Of a stretch of 64,000 nt of DNA, positions 17,007 through 24,513 are shown one piece after another (the first letter of the stretch is position 1; each line of letters starts with the position of its first letter). The translations under genes and the position numbers were made by a program. The notes under the pieces are model-generated. The model saw nothing but the letters and a program-made list of their open reading frames with translations, ran no database searches and was not told the origin of the DNA. This stretch comes from Devosia sp. SL43 (GTDB lineage Bacteria; Pseudomonadota; Alphaproteobacteria; Rhizobiales; Devosiaceae): assembly GCF_021729885.1 (NCBI RefSeq), contig NZ_CP063401.1:3030501-3094500 (forward strand). The letters run 5' to 3'.

Positions 17007-18505
17007 TGTGAGTGTTCACTTTTGGCGGCCTTGTCTGGGACTAAGGCTGCCTCTTCGTCGACATTGGGAAAGCGCTCGAGGAGCCCGCCTTCCACAAACG
17101 TAAGAAACTCGGACCACACGCTATCCAAGTGAAGCAAAACTGACTTTGCATCAGTCATCTCAAACTCCGCTGTCTGCCAGACAACCTTTCCCAGCCTCTG
17201 CACTTTTCCCCAGTCGACAATCTTGAAATGCGAGAAGCCGTAAAAGACTCTTATGGAAGTTAACGAGATCACCGGAACAACTAACAACTCTTCTGGCGCC
17301 AAATTTTTTACCGCCGGCGTAAGTCTGACCCGAACGTAAGTGAACGGCATGTCAGTAGTGTGCTCAAAATCACTTACAACTGTACGATATTTAGTTGTAA
17401 ACTCGTAATCTTCGTCAGTCTTTTCCTTAAAAGGGTCGGTATAGTTTGTTAACAATCCGAAAGAACTTCGCTTTAGGACTCTTTCAGTGTAGCTTTCCTG
17501 CTTGGTTACTGCCTTTGCAAATAGGGCCTTGTCCGCGTTGTTCCGATTTATCCAGTCTCCAATTAGGTCCGCACTCGGGGGCTGCCGCTCTTCGGCAATC
17601 GCTTCGGCGGTGAATAGGCCCTCGACCTCTCCCGTCAACTTCAGCTCCGCAAGAGCCGAATGTACTGACTCCACAATAGCCATGGCTTCGGTCCTTTCCA
17701 GATACCGACTGGCGTCGAAACGGATTCTCTCAGCGAGACTCAGTTTGCTTTCGGCTTTAGGGGTGTCAAAAGGGGAGTTGGCTAGGTAAGGCTCCAGTCG
17801 CCGAATGATTTCGTCAGTAACTGGCATAAAGACTTCAGTGAGTTTGGCCTGTATGACGAATGCAGGTGTTTGCAGGCCAGATGACGAGAAATCGTCTGAA
17901 ATGTAGTCAACTATATCTTTGTAACGAATTCCATTTGATTTTCGGCGAATTATTGAACTTAAGAAGCTATTTGTGAAATAGCTCATTCTATCGTCAGCAA
18001 ACGACGATTCCGTCGACTGAGAAGAATACATGAAATAGACACTTTTGTATTCTTCGCTAGATTTCGACACATATTCCTTAAACTCGGCGCCTTCCTTAAC
18101 GTAGGAAAATCCCGATTGGCATGCATCTACGACCTTAACGCACAAGTTTGGAGACAGACTTTTTAGGATCTGATCCAGCTCGTAGTTCTCAATAGAGGTC
18201 TGTCTGATCTGACGTTCAGCGTAGTCCGCTAGTAGATGAAAAAACTGACCGTCTTTTACTCGGCCATGACCGCTAAAGTAAAAGAAAAGAGTGCCGACGT
18301 CTTCTGTTTCGTAACGTTTTGCAAAATCTATCAATGCGTCTTTCGCCGCCGAAGATCCAAGATTTCCGTCAATTAATGTAACGTCGTCAAATTGATCTGA
18401 CGCAAGGAGAAGTTCTTGGATTGCCTTAGCATCACGCTGGCAAGCGGGCAGCTTGCCAGCGTTCGTGTAGTCCGACGCGTATAGTACTATCGCGAGATCT
18501 CTCAC
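16991..18505 (-). CDS. caspase-like (peptidase C14 / orthocaspase) protein, low GC
   Basis: A 504-residue protein with an N-terminal caspase fold (about 1-215): DLAIVLYASDY start, catalytic His80 in FFYFSGHGRV and catalytic Cys129 in VKVVDACQSG, followed by YSSQSTESSFAD. The remaining 290 residues match no domain I recognise; no membrane segment is seen. The GTG at 18505 is chosen because GGGGAG lies six bases upstream; the frame opens five codons earlier at a TTG. Prokaryotic caspase-like proteases usually cleave after Arg/Lys and several are effectors in defence or regulated death. Codon use and base composition are clearly more AT-rich than neighbours, pointing to transfer. No sensor or partner gene adjoins it. 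Confidence 0.85.
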   Translation of the reverse strand: MRDLAIVLYASDYTNAGKLPACQRDAKAIQELLLASDQFDDVTLIDGNLGSSAAKDALIDFAKRYETEDVGTLFFYFSGHGRVKDGQFFHLLADYAERQIRQTSIENYELDQILKSLSPNLCVKVVDACQSGFSYVKEGAEFKEYVSKSSEEYKSVYFMYSSQSTESSFADDRMSYFTNSFLSSIIRRKSNGIRYKDIVDYISDDFSSSGLQTPAFVIQAKLTEVFMPVTDEIIRRLEPYLANSPFDTPKAESKLSLAERIRFDASRYLERTEAMAIVESVHSALAELKLTGEVEGLFTAEAIAEERQPPSADLIGDWINRNNADKALFAKAVTKQESYTERVLKRSSFGLLTNYTDPFKEKTDEDYEFTTKYRTVVSDFEHTTDMPFTYVRVRLTPAVKNLAPEELLVVPVISLTSIRVFYGFSHFKIVDWGKVQRLGKVVWQTAEFEMTDAKSVLLHLDSVWSEFLTFVEGGLLERFPNVDEEAALVPDKAAKSEHSQRPRK

Positions 18506-18577
18506 TCTTCGCTCCCCCAAATTTGTGCCAAAGCATTCGAGACTTTTGTTTACCGGACAATGGCGCGGCGTCGCTCT

Positions 18578-19372
18578 CTAAACAAGCACCGCCTCCAACG
18601 CCCCCCTGTTACGTCCCATCCACGCCGCGCTCTTCGCCCGCCATGCCATCGCCCACAGCGCATCGACCGGGCCGGTGCTGTCGGGCGTGAGACCGGCCTG
18701 CGTCGCTTCGTTCGCTGCGTCGGCTATGGCCAGTTCGATCATGGTGGGCACCAGCCGGGCGCGGTCGGCGGCTGCGAGGCCGTAGCCGTCGACGATGTAG
18801 CGGAGTTTTTTGGCGCGGATGGGCAGGGGTGGCAGGCCGATGCGCAGTTGCAGGTCGTCGTCGAAGAGATGGGCGTTGAGCCAGCACAGTTGGGCCAGTT
18901 CGACCAGCGGATCGACCGGGCCGGCCTGTTCCCAATCGATGAAGCCGACGGGCTGGTGGTCGTGGGCGATGATGTTCCAGTCGCCCAGGTCGCCATGGCC
19001 GATGATGCGCGGTCCGACGCCGAGTTCGCGGCCGAACCAGGGGCGCCAGACGGCGTCATCCGGTGGCACGAAGCTGGCGCTGGCGCGGTGGAAGTCGGCG
19101 AGCATCTTGCCAAGATTGAACATCGCCTCGTCGGGCCAGGGGCCGGGATGGAGCGAGACGCCGTGGATGAAGCTGACTGTTTCGCGACCCTGGTCGTCGA
19201 AGCCGGTGCCGATGACGCGCGGGGCGCCGCTGAAGCCTTCGGCTTCGAGATGGCGGAGCAGGGCGTGGACGGAGGCGGCCCAGGGGCCGGTCTGGCGGTG
19301 GACGGTGTCGCCGATGCGGCTGACCGCCGTGCGGCCGCCGCCGGTGAGGGGGATTTCTTCGGTGGTGGTCAT
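18578..19372 (-). CDS. aminoglycoside phosphotransferase (APH)-family kinase
   Basis: A 264-residue protein of the APH/choline kinase fold. The catalytic loop is GHGDLGDWNII and the metal-binding motif FIDWEQAGPVDP, as in APH enzymes; the N-terminal lobe has PWAASVHALLRHLEAEGF and VSFIHGVSLHPGPW. Family members phosphorylate aminoglycosides, choline, homoserine or other small molecules, and the substrate cannot be told here. I start it at the ATG at 19372 (MTTTEEIPLTGGG); the longer frame runs back through the REPIN-like palindrome at 19395-19486 and is not credible. It lies between the caspase-like gene and GIY-YIG gene 2 and has normal high GC. Confidence 0.82.
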   Translation of the reverse strand: MTTTEEIPLTGGGRTAVSRIGDTVHRQTGPWAASVHALLRHLEAEGFSGAPRVIGTGFDDQGRETVSFIHGVSLHPGPWPDEAMFNLGKMLADFHRASASFVPPDDAVWRPWFGRELGVGPRIIGHGDLGDWNIIAHDHQPVGFIDWEQAGPVDPLVELAQLCWLNAHLFDDDLQLRIGLPPLPIRAKKLRYIVDGYGLAAADRARLVPTMIELAIADAANEATQAGLTPDSTGPVDALWAMAWRAKSAAWMGRNRGALEAVLV

Positions 19373-19394
19373 ACCGGAGTTGAGCAAGTGTAGA

Positions 19395-19486
19395 GCCCTC
19401 GGGTCAAGCCCGAGGGTGACGTGCGGTGGGTGGGGTACCATCTCGCCAACACCACAGATCGTCACCCTCGGGCTTGACCCGAGGGC
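19395..19486. repeat. REPIN-like paired palindrome of a second type, upstream of GIY-YIG gene 2
   Basis: Perfect 26-nt inverted repeat: arms 19395-19420 and 19461-19486, each itself a hairpin (CCCTCGGG TCAA CCCGAGGG type). The 40-nt middle contains GGTGGGTGGGG. The sequence is unrelated to the 15-17 kb REPINs but has the same architecture and lies 22 nt before the GIY-YIG start. Confidence 0.85.
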
Positions 19487-19508
19487 ACTGTACTTTCGAT
19501 GATGGGGC

Positions 19509-19796
19509 ATGGGTGGATATATCTATATCCTTGCGGATATGCGGCGTGGGCGCACCTATGTTGGCGTCACGAGCAACCTTGTCGCCCGCGTCTACCAGCA
19601 CCGGGAGGGGCTGGTGGAGGGCTATACCAAGACGAACAACATCAAGCGGCTGGTGTATTTCGAGGATTACGTCCGGATCGAGGATGCGATCCAGCGCGAG
19701 ACGTCGCTCAAGCGGTGGTACAGGCAGTGGAAGGAAGCGCTGATCGAGGAGGGTAATCCGGAATGGCGCGATCTTTGGGATGAGATCGTGAAGTAG
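19509..19796 (+). CDS. GIY-YIG nuclease-domain protein 2, flanked by its own repeat type
   Basis: A 95-residue protein of the same family as the one at 15542, clearly diverged. It has IYI (Tyr6), YVGVTSN, ARVYQHREG, the glutamate in AIQRETSLKRW and Asn in EEGNPEWRDLW, so all expected catalytic positions are present. The ATG at 19509 is the only sensible start. It is bracketed by CCCTCGGG-type palindromes (19395-19486 and 19811-19882), paralleling the organisation around GIY-YIG gene 1 but with different palindromes. Confidence 0.85.
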   Translation: MGGYIYILADMRRGRTYVGVTSNLVARVYQHREGLVEGYTKTNNIKRLVYFEDYVRIEDAIQRETSLKRWYRQWKEALIEEGNPEWRDLWDEIVK

Positions 19797-19810
19797 CCAT
19801 CTCCACAGCG

Positions 19811-19882
19811 CGTCACCCGAGGAGACTGTACTTGCCCGCTGGGCGGCAAGTGCAGTGCCCTCGGGTCAAGCCCGAGGGTGAC
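19811..19882. repeat. second-type REPIN-like palindrome, downstream copy, left arm shortened
   Basis: The right arm (19857-19882) is identical to the 26-nt arm at 19395-19420. The left arm GTCACCCGAGG near 19812 looks like the full arm with about 13 central bases removed. Between them is another small hairpin (CTTGCCCGCTGGGCGGCAAG). Confidence 0.75.
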
Positions 19883-19914
19883 GCGCGGTGGGTGGGGCGA
19901 GTTGGGGGTACCCC

Positions 19915-22830
19915 TTAGTGCGCCTCATCCCAGTTCTTGGCCGCATGCGCATCCACCTGGATCGGCACCGTCAGCCGCACCGCTGGCTCTGCCGCGCCTT
20001 CCATGACGCGCTTGATGGCGGGCATGGCGATGTCCTCCGTGCCTTCCGGAACTTCGAAGATCAGTTCGTCATGCACCTGCAGCAGCATGTCGGCCTCGAT
20101 GCCGGCGGCCTTGAGTTCGGGTTCCATGCGGATCATGGCGCGGCGGATGATGTCGGCGGCGGAGCCCTGGATGGGGGCGTTGATCGAGGCGCGTTCGACG
20201 AAGCTGCGTTCGGCGGCGTGGGAGGAATTGGCGTTGGGGAAATTGATCTTGCGGCCGAAGATGGTCATCACATAGCCATCGACTTTCACCCGGCGGCGCT
20301 GCTCGTCCATATAGTCTTTGATGCCGGGGAAGCGCTCGAAATAGGTCTTGATGTAGTCGCCGGCGACGCCGCGCTCGATGCCGAGCTGGTTGGCGAGGCC
20401 GAAGGCGGAAATGCCGTAGATGATGCCGAAATTGATCGCCTTGGCGCGGCGGCGCACGTCCGACGGCATGCCTTCGACCGGGACGTTGAACATTTCCGAC
20501 GCCGTCATGGCGTGAATGTCGAGGCCTTCCTCGAAGGCGTCCTTGAGCGACTGGATATCGGCGATATGGGCGAGGACGCGCAGCTCGATCTGGCTGTAAT
20601 CGGCCGAGATCAGCATCTTGCCGGGGGCGGCGACGAAGGCGGTGCGGATTTTGCGGCCATCTGATGTGCGGACCGGGATGTTCTGCAGGTTCGGATCGTT
20701 GGAGCTGAGGCGACCGGTGAGCACGGAGTGCTGCGAATACGTCGTGTGGACGCGGCCGGTGCGGGCGTTCATGTATTCGGGCAGGGCATTGGTATAGGTG
20801 CCCATCAGCTTGGTGAGCTGGCGCCAGTCGACAATGGTGCGGGCGAGCGGAATGCCCTTGAGGGCGAGGTCTTCGAGCACATCGGCGCCGGTGGACCAGG
20901 CGCCGGTCTTGGTCTTGGTGCCGCCTTCGAGGCCCATGCGATCGAACAGGATTTCGCCGAGCTGCTTGGGTGAGCCGAGGTTGAAATTGGAGCCGGCCAG
21001 CTCATAGGCCTCGGCCTCGAGCGCGGCGGCGCGCTGGGCGAAATCGCCCGAGAGCCGGGCGAGGATTTGCCGGTCGACGGAAATGCCACGGCCTTCCATG
21101 CGGGCGAGCACGGGGGCCAGGGGCCGCTCGATGGTTTCGTAGAGCGTGGTCATGCCCTCGGCGGCGAGGCGGGGTTTCAGGATGCGCCACAGGCGCAGGG
21201 TCATGTCGCTGTCTTCGGCGGCATAGCGGGCGGCCTTGTCGATCTCGACCTGGGCGAAGGTGATCTGGCCCTTGCCCGAACCGATCAGGTCCTTGATCGA
21301 CTGGCCGGGCACGCCGAGCCAGTGGTCGGCCAGCTCGCTCATGGTGTTGAACTGCGGGCCGTCGAGCGAATAGCTGAGGAGCAGGGTGTCGTCATAGCTG
21401 TTCACCGCCACATCGTAGCGGGCGAGCAGGCCCAGGTCGTATTTGGCGTTGTGGAAGATCTTGAGGATGGATTTGTCGGCGAAAAGCGGACGGAGCATCG
21501 CCAGCGCCTCGCGGCTATCCATCTGGCCCTCGGCCTTGCCGCCGCCAAAGATGTCGTTCTCGCCGGTGGAGTGGCCGAGCGGCAGATAGGCGCCGTTGCC
21601 GGGCTGGGTGGCGAAGCTGAGGCCGACGAGGTCGGCGGTCTGGTTGTCGAGGCCGGTCGACTCGGCATCGGTGGCGACGAGGCCCTCGCGATAGGCCATG
21701 TCGATCCAGCGCTGCAGGTGGGCGGCGTCTCGGATGATTTCGTAGTTTTCCGGCGTCCACGGAATGGCCTTGGTGGCCTCATGCATGGCGGCGGCATGCA
21801 GCACCACGGGCGAGCCGGCGCGACCCTCGGCCTCCTGCCTGGCGGCACGGGCCTCGGCGCGGGCTTCGTTGTTGAATCCGACAGGGGCGACGGGCGCCAC
21901 GGCCAGTTCCGGATCGGGCTCCCAGGCATCGGGATCGGCGCCGAGCAGGCCGGCCAGGCGCTTGGTGATGGTGGCGAACTCCATCGCCTTGAGGAAGGGA
22001 AAGAGCTTGCCCGGCTCGACCGGCTGGCGCGCCAGGGCATCCAGATCGAGCGCGACCGGCACGTCCTGCGCGAGGGTGACGAGGCGCTTGCTGAGGCGGG
22101 CGCTGTCGGCATTGGCGATCAGCTTTTCGCGGCGGGCATTCTGCTTGATCTCGCCGGCATGCTCGAGCAGGTTTTCCACCGACCCATACTGGTTGATCAG
22201 CTCGGCGGCCGTCTTGACGCCGATGCCGGGCACGCCGGGCACGTTGTCGACGCTGTCGCCGCAGAGCGCCTGCACGTCGATGACCTTGTCGGGGGTGACG
22301 CCGAATTTGTTGAACACCTCATCGACGCCGATCCAGCGGAGGGGAGGTTGTCCGGGACGGGGGATGGTGTCGAGCAGGCGGATCGAGCCATCGGCCTCGA
22401 CCATCTGCATCAGGTCCTTGTCGGACGAGACGATGGTCGCCTTGCCGCCGGCCTTGCGGGCCATGGCGGCATAGGTGGCGATGATATCGTCGGCCTCCCA
22501 GCCCTCCATCTCGATGGATTCGATATTGTAGGCGCGGGTGGCGGCGCGGGTCAGCGGGAACTGCGGCACGAGCTCAGGCGGGGCCGGGGGCCGCTGCGCC
22601 TTGTATTCGGCGAAGAAATCGTCGCGGAAGGTCTTGCCCTTGGCGTCGAAGATGACGGCCATGTGGGTCGGCTCGTCCTCGCCCTTCAAGTCTTCCATCA
22701 GCTTCCACAGCATGTTGCAGAAACCCTGCACGCAGCCGACGGGTAGGCCATCAGACTTGCGATTGAGCGGCGGCAGGGCATGGAAGGCGCGGAAAATATA
22801 ACCCGAGCCGTCGACGAGCAGCAGATGCAT
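19915..22830 (-). CDS. polA: DNA polymerase I
   Basis: A 971-residue enzyme with all three domains. The 5'-3' exonuclease begins LLLVDGSGYIFRAFHALPP and includes GVKTAAELINQYGS. The 3'-5' exonuclease keeps the acidic ExoI motif TDAESTGLD. The polymerase has DYSQIELRVLAHI (motif A), RRAKAINFGIIYG (motif B, O-helix) and QVHDELIFEVPE (motif C). It fills gaps during lagging-strand maturation and excision repair. The start at 22830 begins exactly at the conserved exonuclease strand; the open frame upstream to 23847 runs through the divergent KaiC-like gene and is not part of it. Confidence 0.97.
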   Translation of the reverse strand: MHLLLVDGSGYIFRAFHALPPLNRKSDGLPVGCVQGFCNMLWKLMEDLKGEDEPTHMAVIFDAKGKTFRDDFFAEYKAQRPPAPPELVPQFPLTRAATRAYNIESIEMEGWEADDIIATYAAMARKAGGKATIVSSDKDLMQMVEADGSIRLLDTIPRPGQPPLRWIGVDEVFNKFGVTPDKVIDVQALCGDSVDNVPGVPGIGVKTAAELINQYGSVENLLEHAGEIKQNARREKLIANADSARLSKRLVTLAQDVPVALDLDALARQPVEPGKLFPFLKAMEFATITKRLAGLLGADPDAWEPDPELAVAPVAPVGFNNEARAEARAARQEAEGRAGSPVVLHAAAMHEATKAIPWTPENYEIIRDAAHLQRWIDMAYREGLVATDAESTGLDNQTADLVGLSFATQPGNGAYLPLGHSTGENDIFGGGKAEGQMDSREALAMLRPLFADKSILKIFHNAKYDLGLLARYDVAVNSYDDTLLLSYSLDGPQFNTMSELADHWLGVPGQSIKDLIGSGKGQITFAQVEIDKAARYAAEDSDMTLRLWRILKPRLAAEGMTTLYETIERPLAPVLARMEGRGISVDRQILARLSGDFAQRAAALEAEAYELAGSNFNLGSPKQLGEILFDRMGLEGGTKTKTGAWSTGADVLEDLALKGIPLARTIVDWRQLTKLMGTYTNALPEYMNARTGRVHTTYSQHSVLTGRLSSNDPNLQNIPVRTSDGRKIRTAFVAAPGKMLISADYSQIELRVLAHIADIQSLKDAFEEGLDIHAMTASEMFNVPVEGMPSDVRRRAKAINFGIIYGISAFGLANQLGIERGVAGDYIKTYFERFPGIKDYMDEQRRRVKVDGYVMTIFGRKINFPNANSSHAAERSFVERASINAPIQGSAADIIRRAMIRMEPELKAAGIEADMLLQVHDELIFEVPEGTEDIAMPAIKRVMEGAAEPAVRLTVPIQVDAHAAKNWDEAH

Positions 22831-22902
22831 GAGGCGATTCCATTCAGGAGCGAGGCGCAACTTTAGGGGAGTTTTGCCGCGGCAAAAAGGCCTTGGGCAG
22901 CG

Positions 22903-22928
22903 GGAACCGGGGCACAACTCGACGCGTT
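22903..22928 (+). promoter_or_regulatory. EcfG-type general stress promoter
   Basis: GGAAC (22903-22907), 17-nt spacer, CGTT (22925-22928): an exact match to the alphaproteobacterial EcfG (sigma of the PhyR-NepR-EcfG general stress response) consensus GGAAC-N16/17-CGTT, 52 nt before the KaiC-like start and reading toward it. Confidence 0.65.
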
Positions 22929-22980
22929 GGCAAGGATTGGGGCGGAAAGGCCCAGTCAAAGAGAATCGGTAGAGAGCGTC

Positions 22981-24513
22981 ATGTCCGACATCGCTGACAA
23001 CAAAAAAGCCAGGCTCGGCGTCGCCGGCCTCGACAATATTCTTGTGGGCGGATTGGCCCGCGGGCACCTCTATCTGCTGGAGGGCAGCCCCGGTACCGGC
23101 AAGACGACCATTGCGCTGCAGTTTTTGCTCGAAGGCCATGCGCGCGGTGAAAAAGGGCTCTACGTCACCCTTTCGGAAACCGAGGCCGAACTCCGCCTCA
23201 CGGCCAATTCCCACGATTGGGAGATCGACGACAAGTTCGAAATCTTCGAACTGGCGCCACCCGAAAGCCTGCTCGACAGCGAGCAACAGCAATCGCTGCT
23301 GTATTCGTCCGATCTGGAGCTGGGCGAGGCGACCAAGGCGATGTTCGAGGCGGTGGAACGCGTCAAGCCCGACCGTATCGTGCTCGACAGCCTCTCGGAA
23401 ATCCGCCTGTTGGCGCAGAGCTCGCTTCGGTATCGCCGCCAGATACTGCTGCTGAAGCACTATTTTGCCCGCAATGGCGCGACGGTGCTGATGCTGGACG
23501 ATCTGACCAGTGACGCCAACGACAAGACCGTGCATTCGGTCGCGCATGGCGTGATGCGGCTGGAGGAACTTGCGCCGACCTACGGCGCCGAGCGTCGGCG
23601 GCTGCGCGTCCTGAAATATCGCGGCCAAGCCTATCGTGGCGGCTATCACGATTTCACCATTCGACGCGGCGGCGTGGATGTATTCCCGCGGCTGGTTGCA
23701 AGCGAGCACCGCACCCGGTTTGATCGGTCGGCGTTGACCAGCAATATCCCAGAACTCGACGCCCTGTTGGGTGGCGGCCTCGAACGGGGGTCGAGCGCGC
23801 TCGTGCTGGGGCCTGCGGGCGCCGGAAAGTCGCTGCTGACATTGCATTTCGCACGGGCTGCGGTCGAGCGTGGGGAAAAGGCGGCTCTGTTCATTTTTGA
23901 CGAGGAGCTGGGCCTGCTGTTCACGCGTGCCAAGGCCATGGGCATTGACTTGCAGGCCCTGCAGGACGGTGGAAACCTGCTCATCGAGCAGGTGGATGCT
24001 GCGGAATTGTCACCGGGTGAGTTCGCGCATCGCGTGCGTAGCCGGGTGGACAAGGCCCAGGTCAAAACCGTCGTTATCGACAGTCTGAACGGTTACCAGG
24101 CATCCATGCCCGAGGAACAGGCCCTGCTGTTGCACATGCACGAGCTGCTGCAATATCTCAATCGCCAGGGCGCGACGACATTCGTCACCGTGGCCCAGCA
24201 TGGCCTGGTTGGGGACATGAAGTCGCCGGTCGATATTACCTACCTCGCCGACAGCGTCATCCTGCTACGCTATTTCGAGGCCATGGGCCGCGTGCGTCGC
24301 GCCATTTCGGTGATCAAGAAGCGCTCTGGCCAGCACGAGGACACGATCCGCGAATATCGCATTGGGCGCACCGGCATTTCCATCGGCGAGCCGTTGGAGG
24401 ATTTCCAAGGTGTGCTGCGCGGGGTGCCCACCTATACTGGCACCCACAACCCACTGCTGGGATCAGAGGGCGATGGCCGTTTTGGTCCCGCCAACGGGGA
24501 TAGCCGCGTGTGA
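22981..24513 (+). CDS. KaiC-like double RecA-domain ATPase
   Basis: A 510-residue protein with two KaiC/RecA-like ATPase halves. The first Walker A is GSPGTGKTT at about 35-43, preceded by GVAGLDNILVGGLARG; the second half has LDALLGGGLERG followed by GPAGAGKS. Each half has a Walker-B-type strand (PDRIVLDSL, VKTVVIDSL). This is the non-cyanobacterial KaiC group, often linked to histidine kinases and stress responses rather than a full clock; no kaiA or kaiB is here. The stop overlaps the GTG of the kinase gene (GTGA), implying coupled translation. Start at ATG 22981; an EcfG promoter lies upstream. Confidence 0.9.
   Translation: MSDIADNKKARLGVAGLDNILVGGLARGHLYLLEGSPGTGKTTIALQFLLEGHARGEKGLYVTLSETEAELRLTANSHDWEIDDKFEIFELAPPESLLDSEQQQSLLYSSDLELGEATKAMFEAVERVKPDRIVLDSLSEIRLLAQSSLRYRRQILLLKHYFARNGATVLMLDDLTSDANDKTVHSVAHGVMRLEELAPTYGAERRRLRVLKYRGQAYRGGYHDFTIRRGGVDVFPRLVASEHRTRFDRSALTSNIPELDALLGGGLERGSSALVLGPAGAGKSLLTLHFARAAVERGEKAALFIFDEELGLLFTRAKAMGIDLQALQDGGNLLIEQVDAAELSPGEFAHRVRSRVDKAQVKTVVIDSLNGYQASMPEEQALLLHMHELLQYLNRQGATTFVTVAQHGLVGDMKSPVDITYLADSVILLRYFEAMGRVRRAISVIKKRSGQHEDTIREYRIGRTGISIGEPLEDFQGVLRGVPTYTGTHNPLLGSEGDGRFGPANGDSRV

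Noticed and set aside
16991..18577. Toxin-antitoxin or two-gene defence operon around the caspase-like gene
   Set aside because: No second small frame is found on either strand in the flanking gaps; the APH-like gene has different composition and its own context.
22831..22870. polA promoter on the minus strand
   Set aside because: A TTGACT occurs near 22961 on the minus strand but no suitable -10 follows at 16-18 nt.
22831..23847. Upstream continuation of the polA reading frame (about 340 codons)
   Set aside because: It is antisense to the KaiC-like gene, composition is His/Arg/Gln-rich, and the conserved exonuclease strand begins exactly at 22830.
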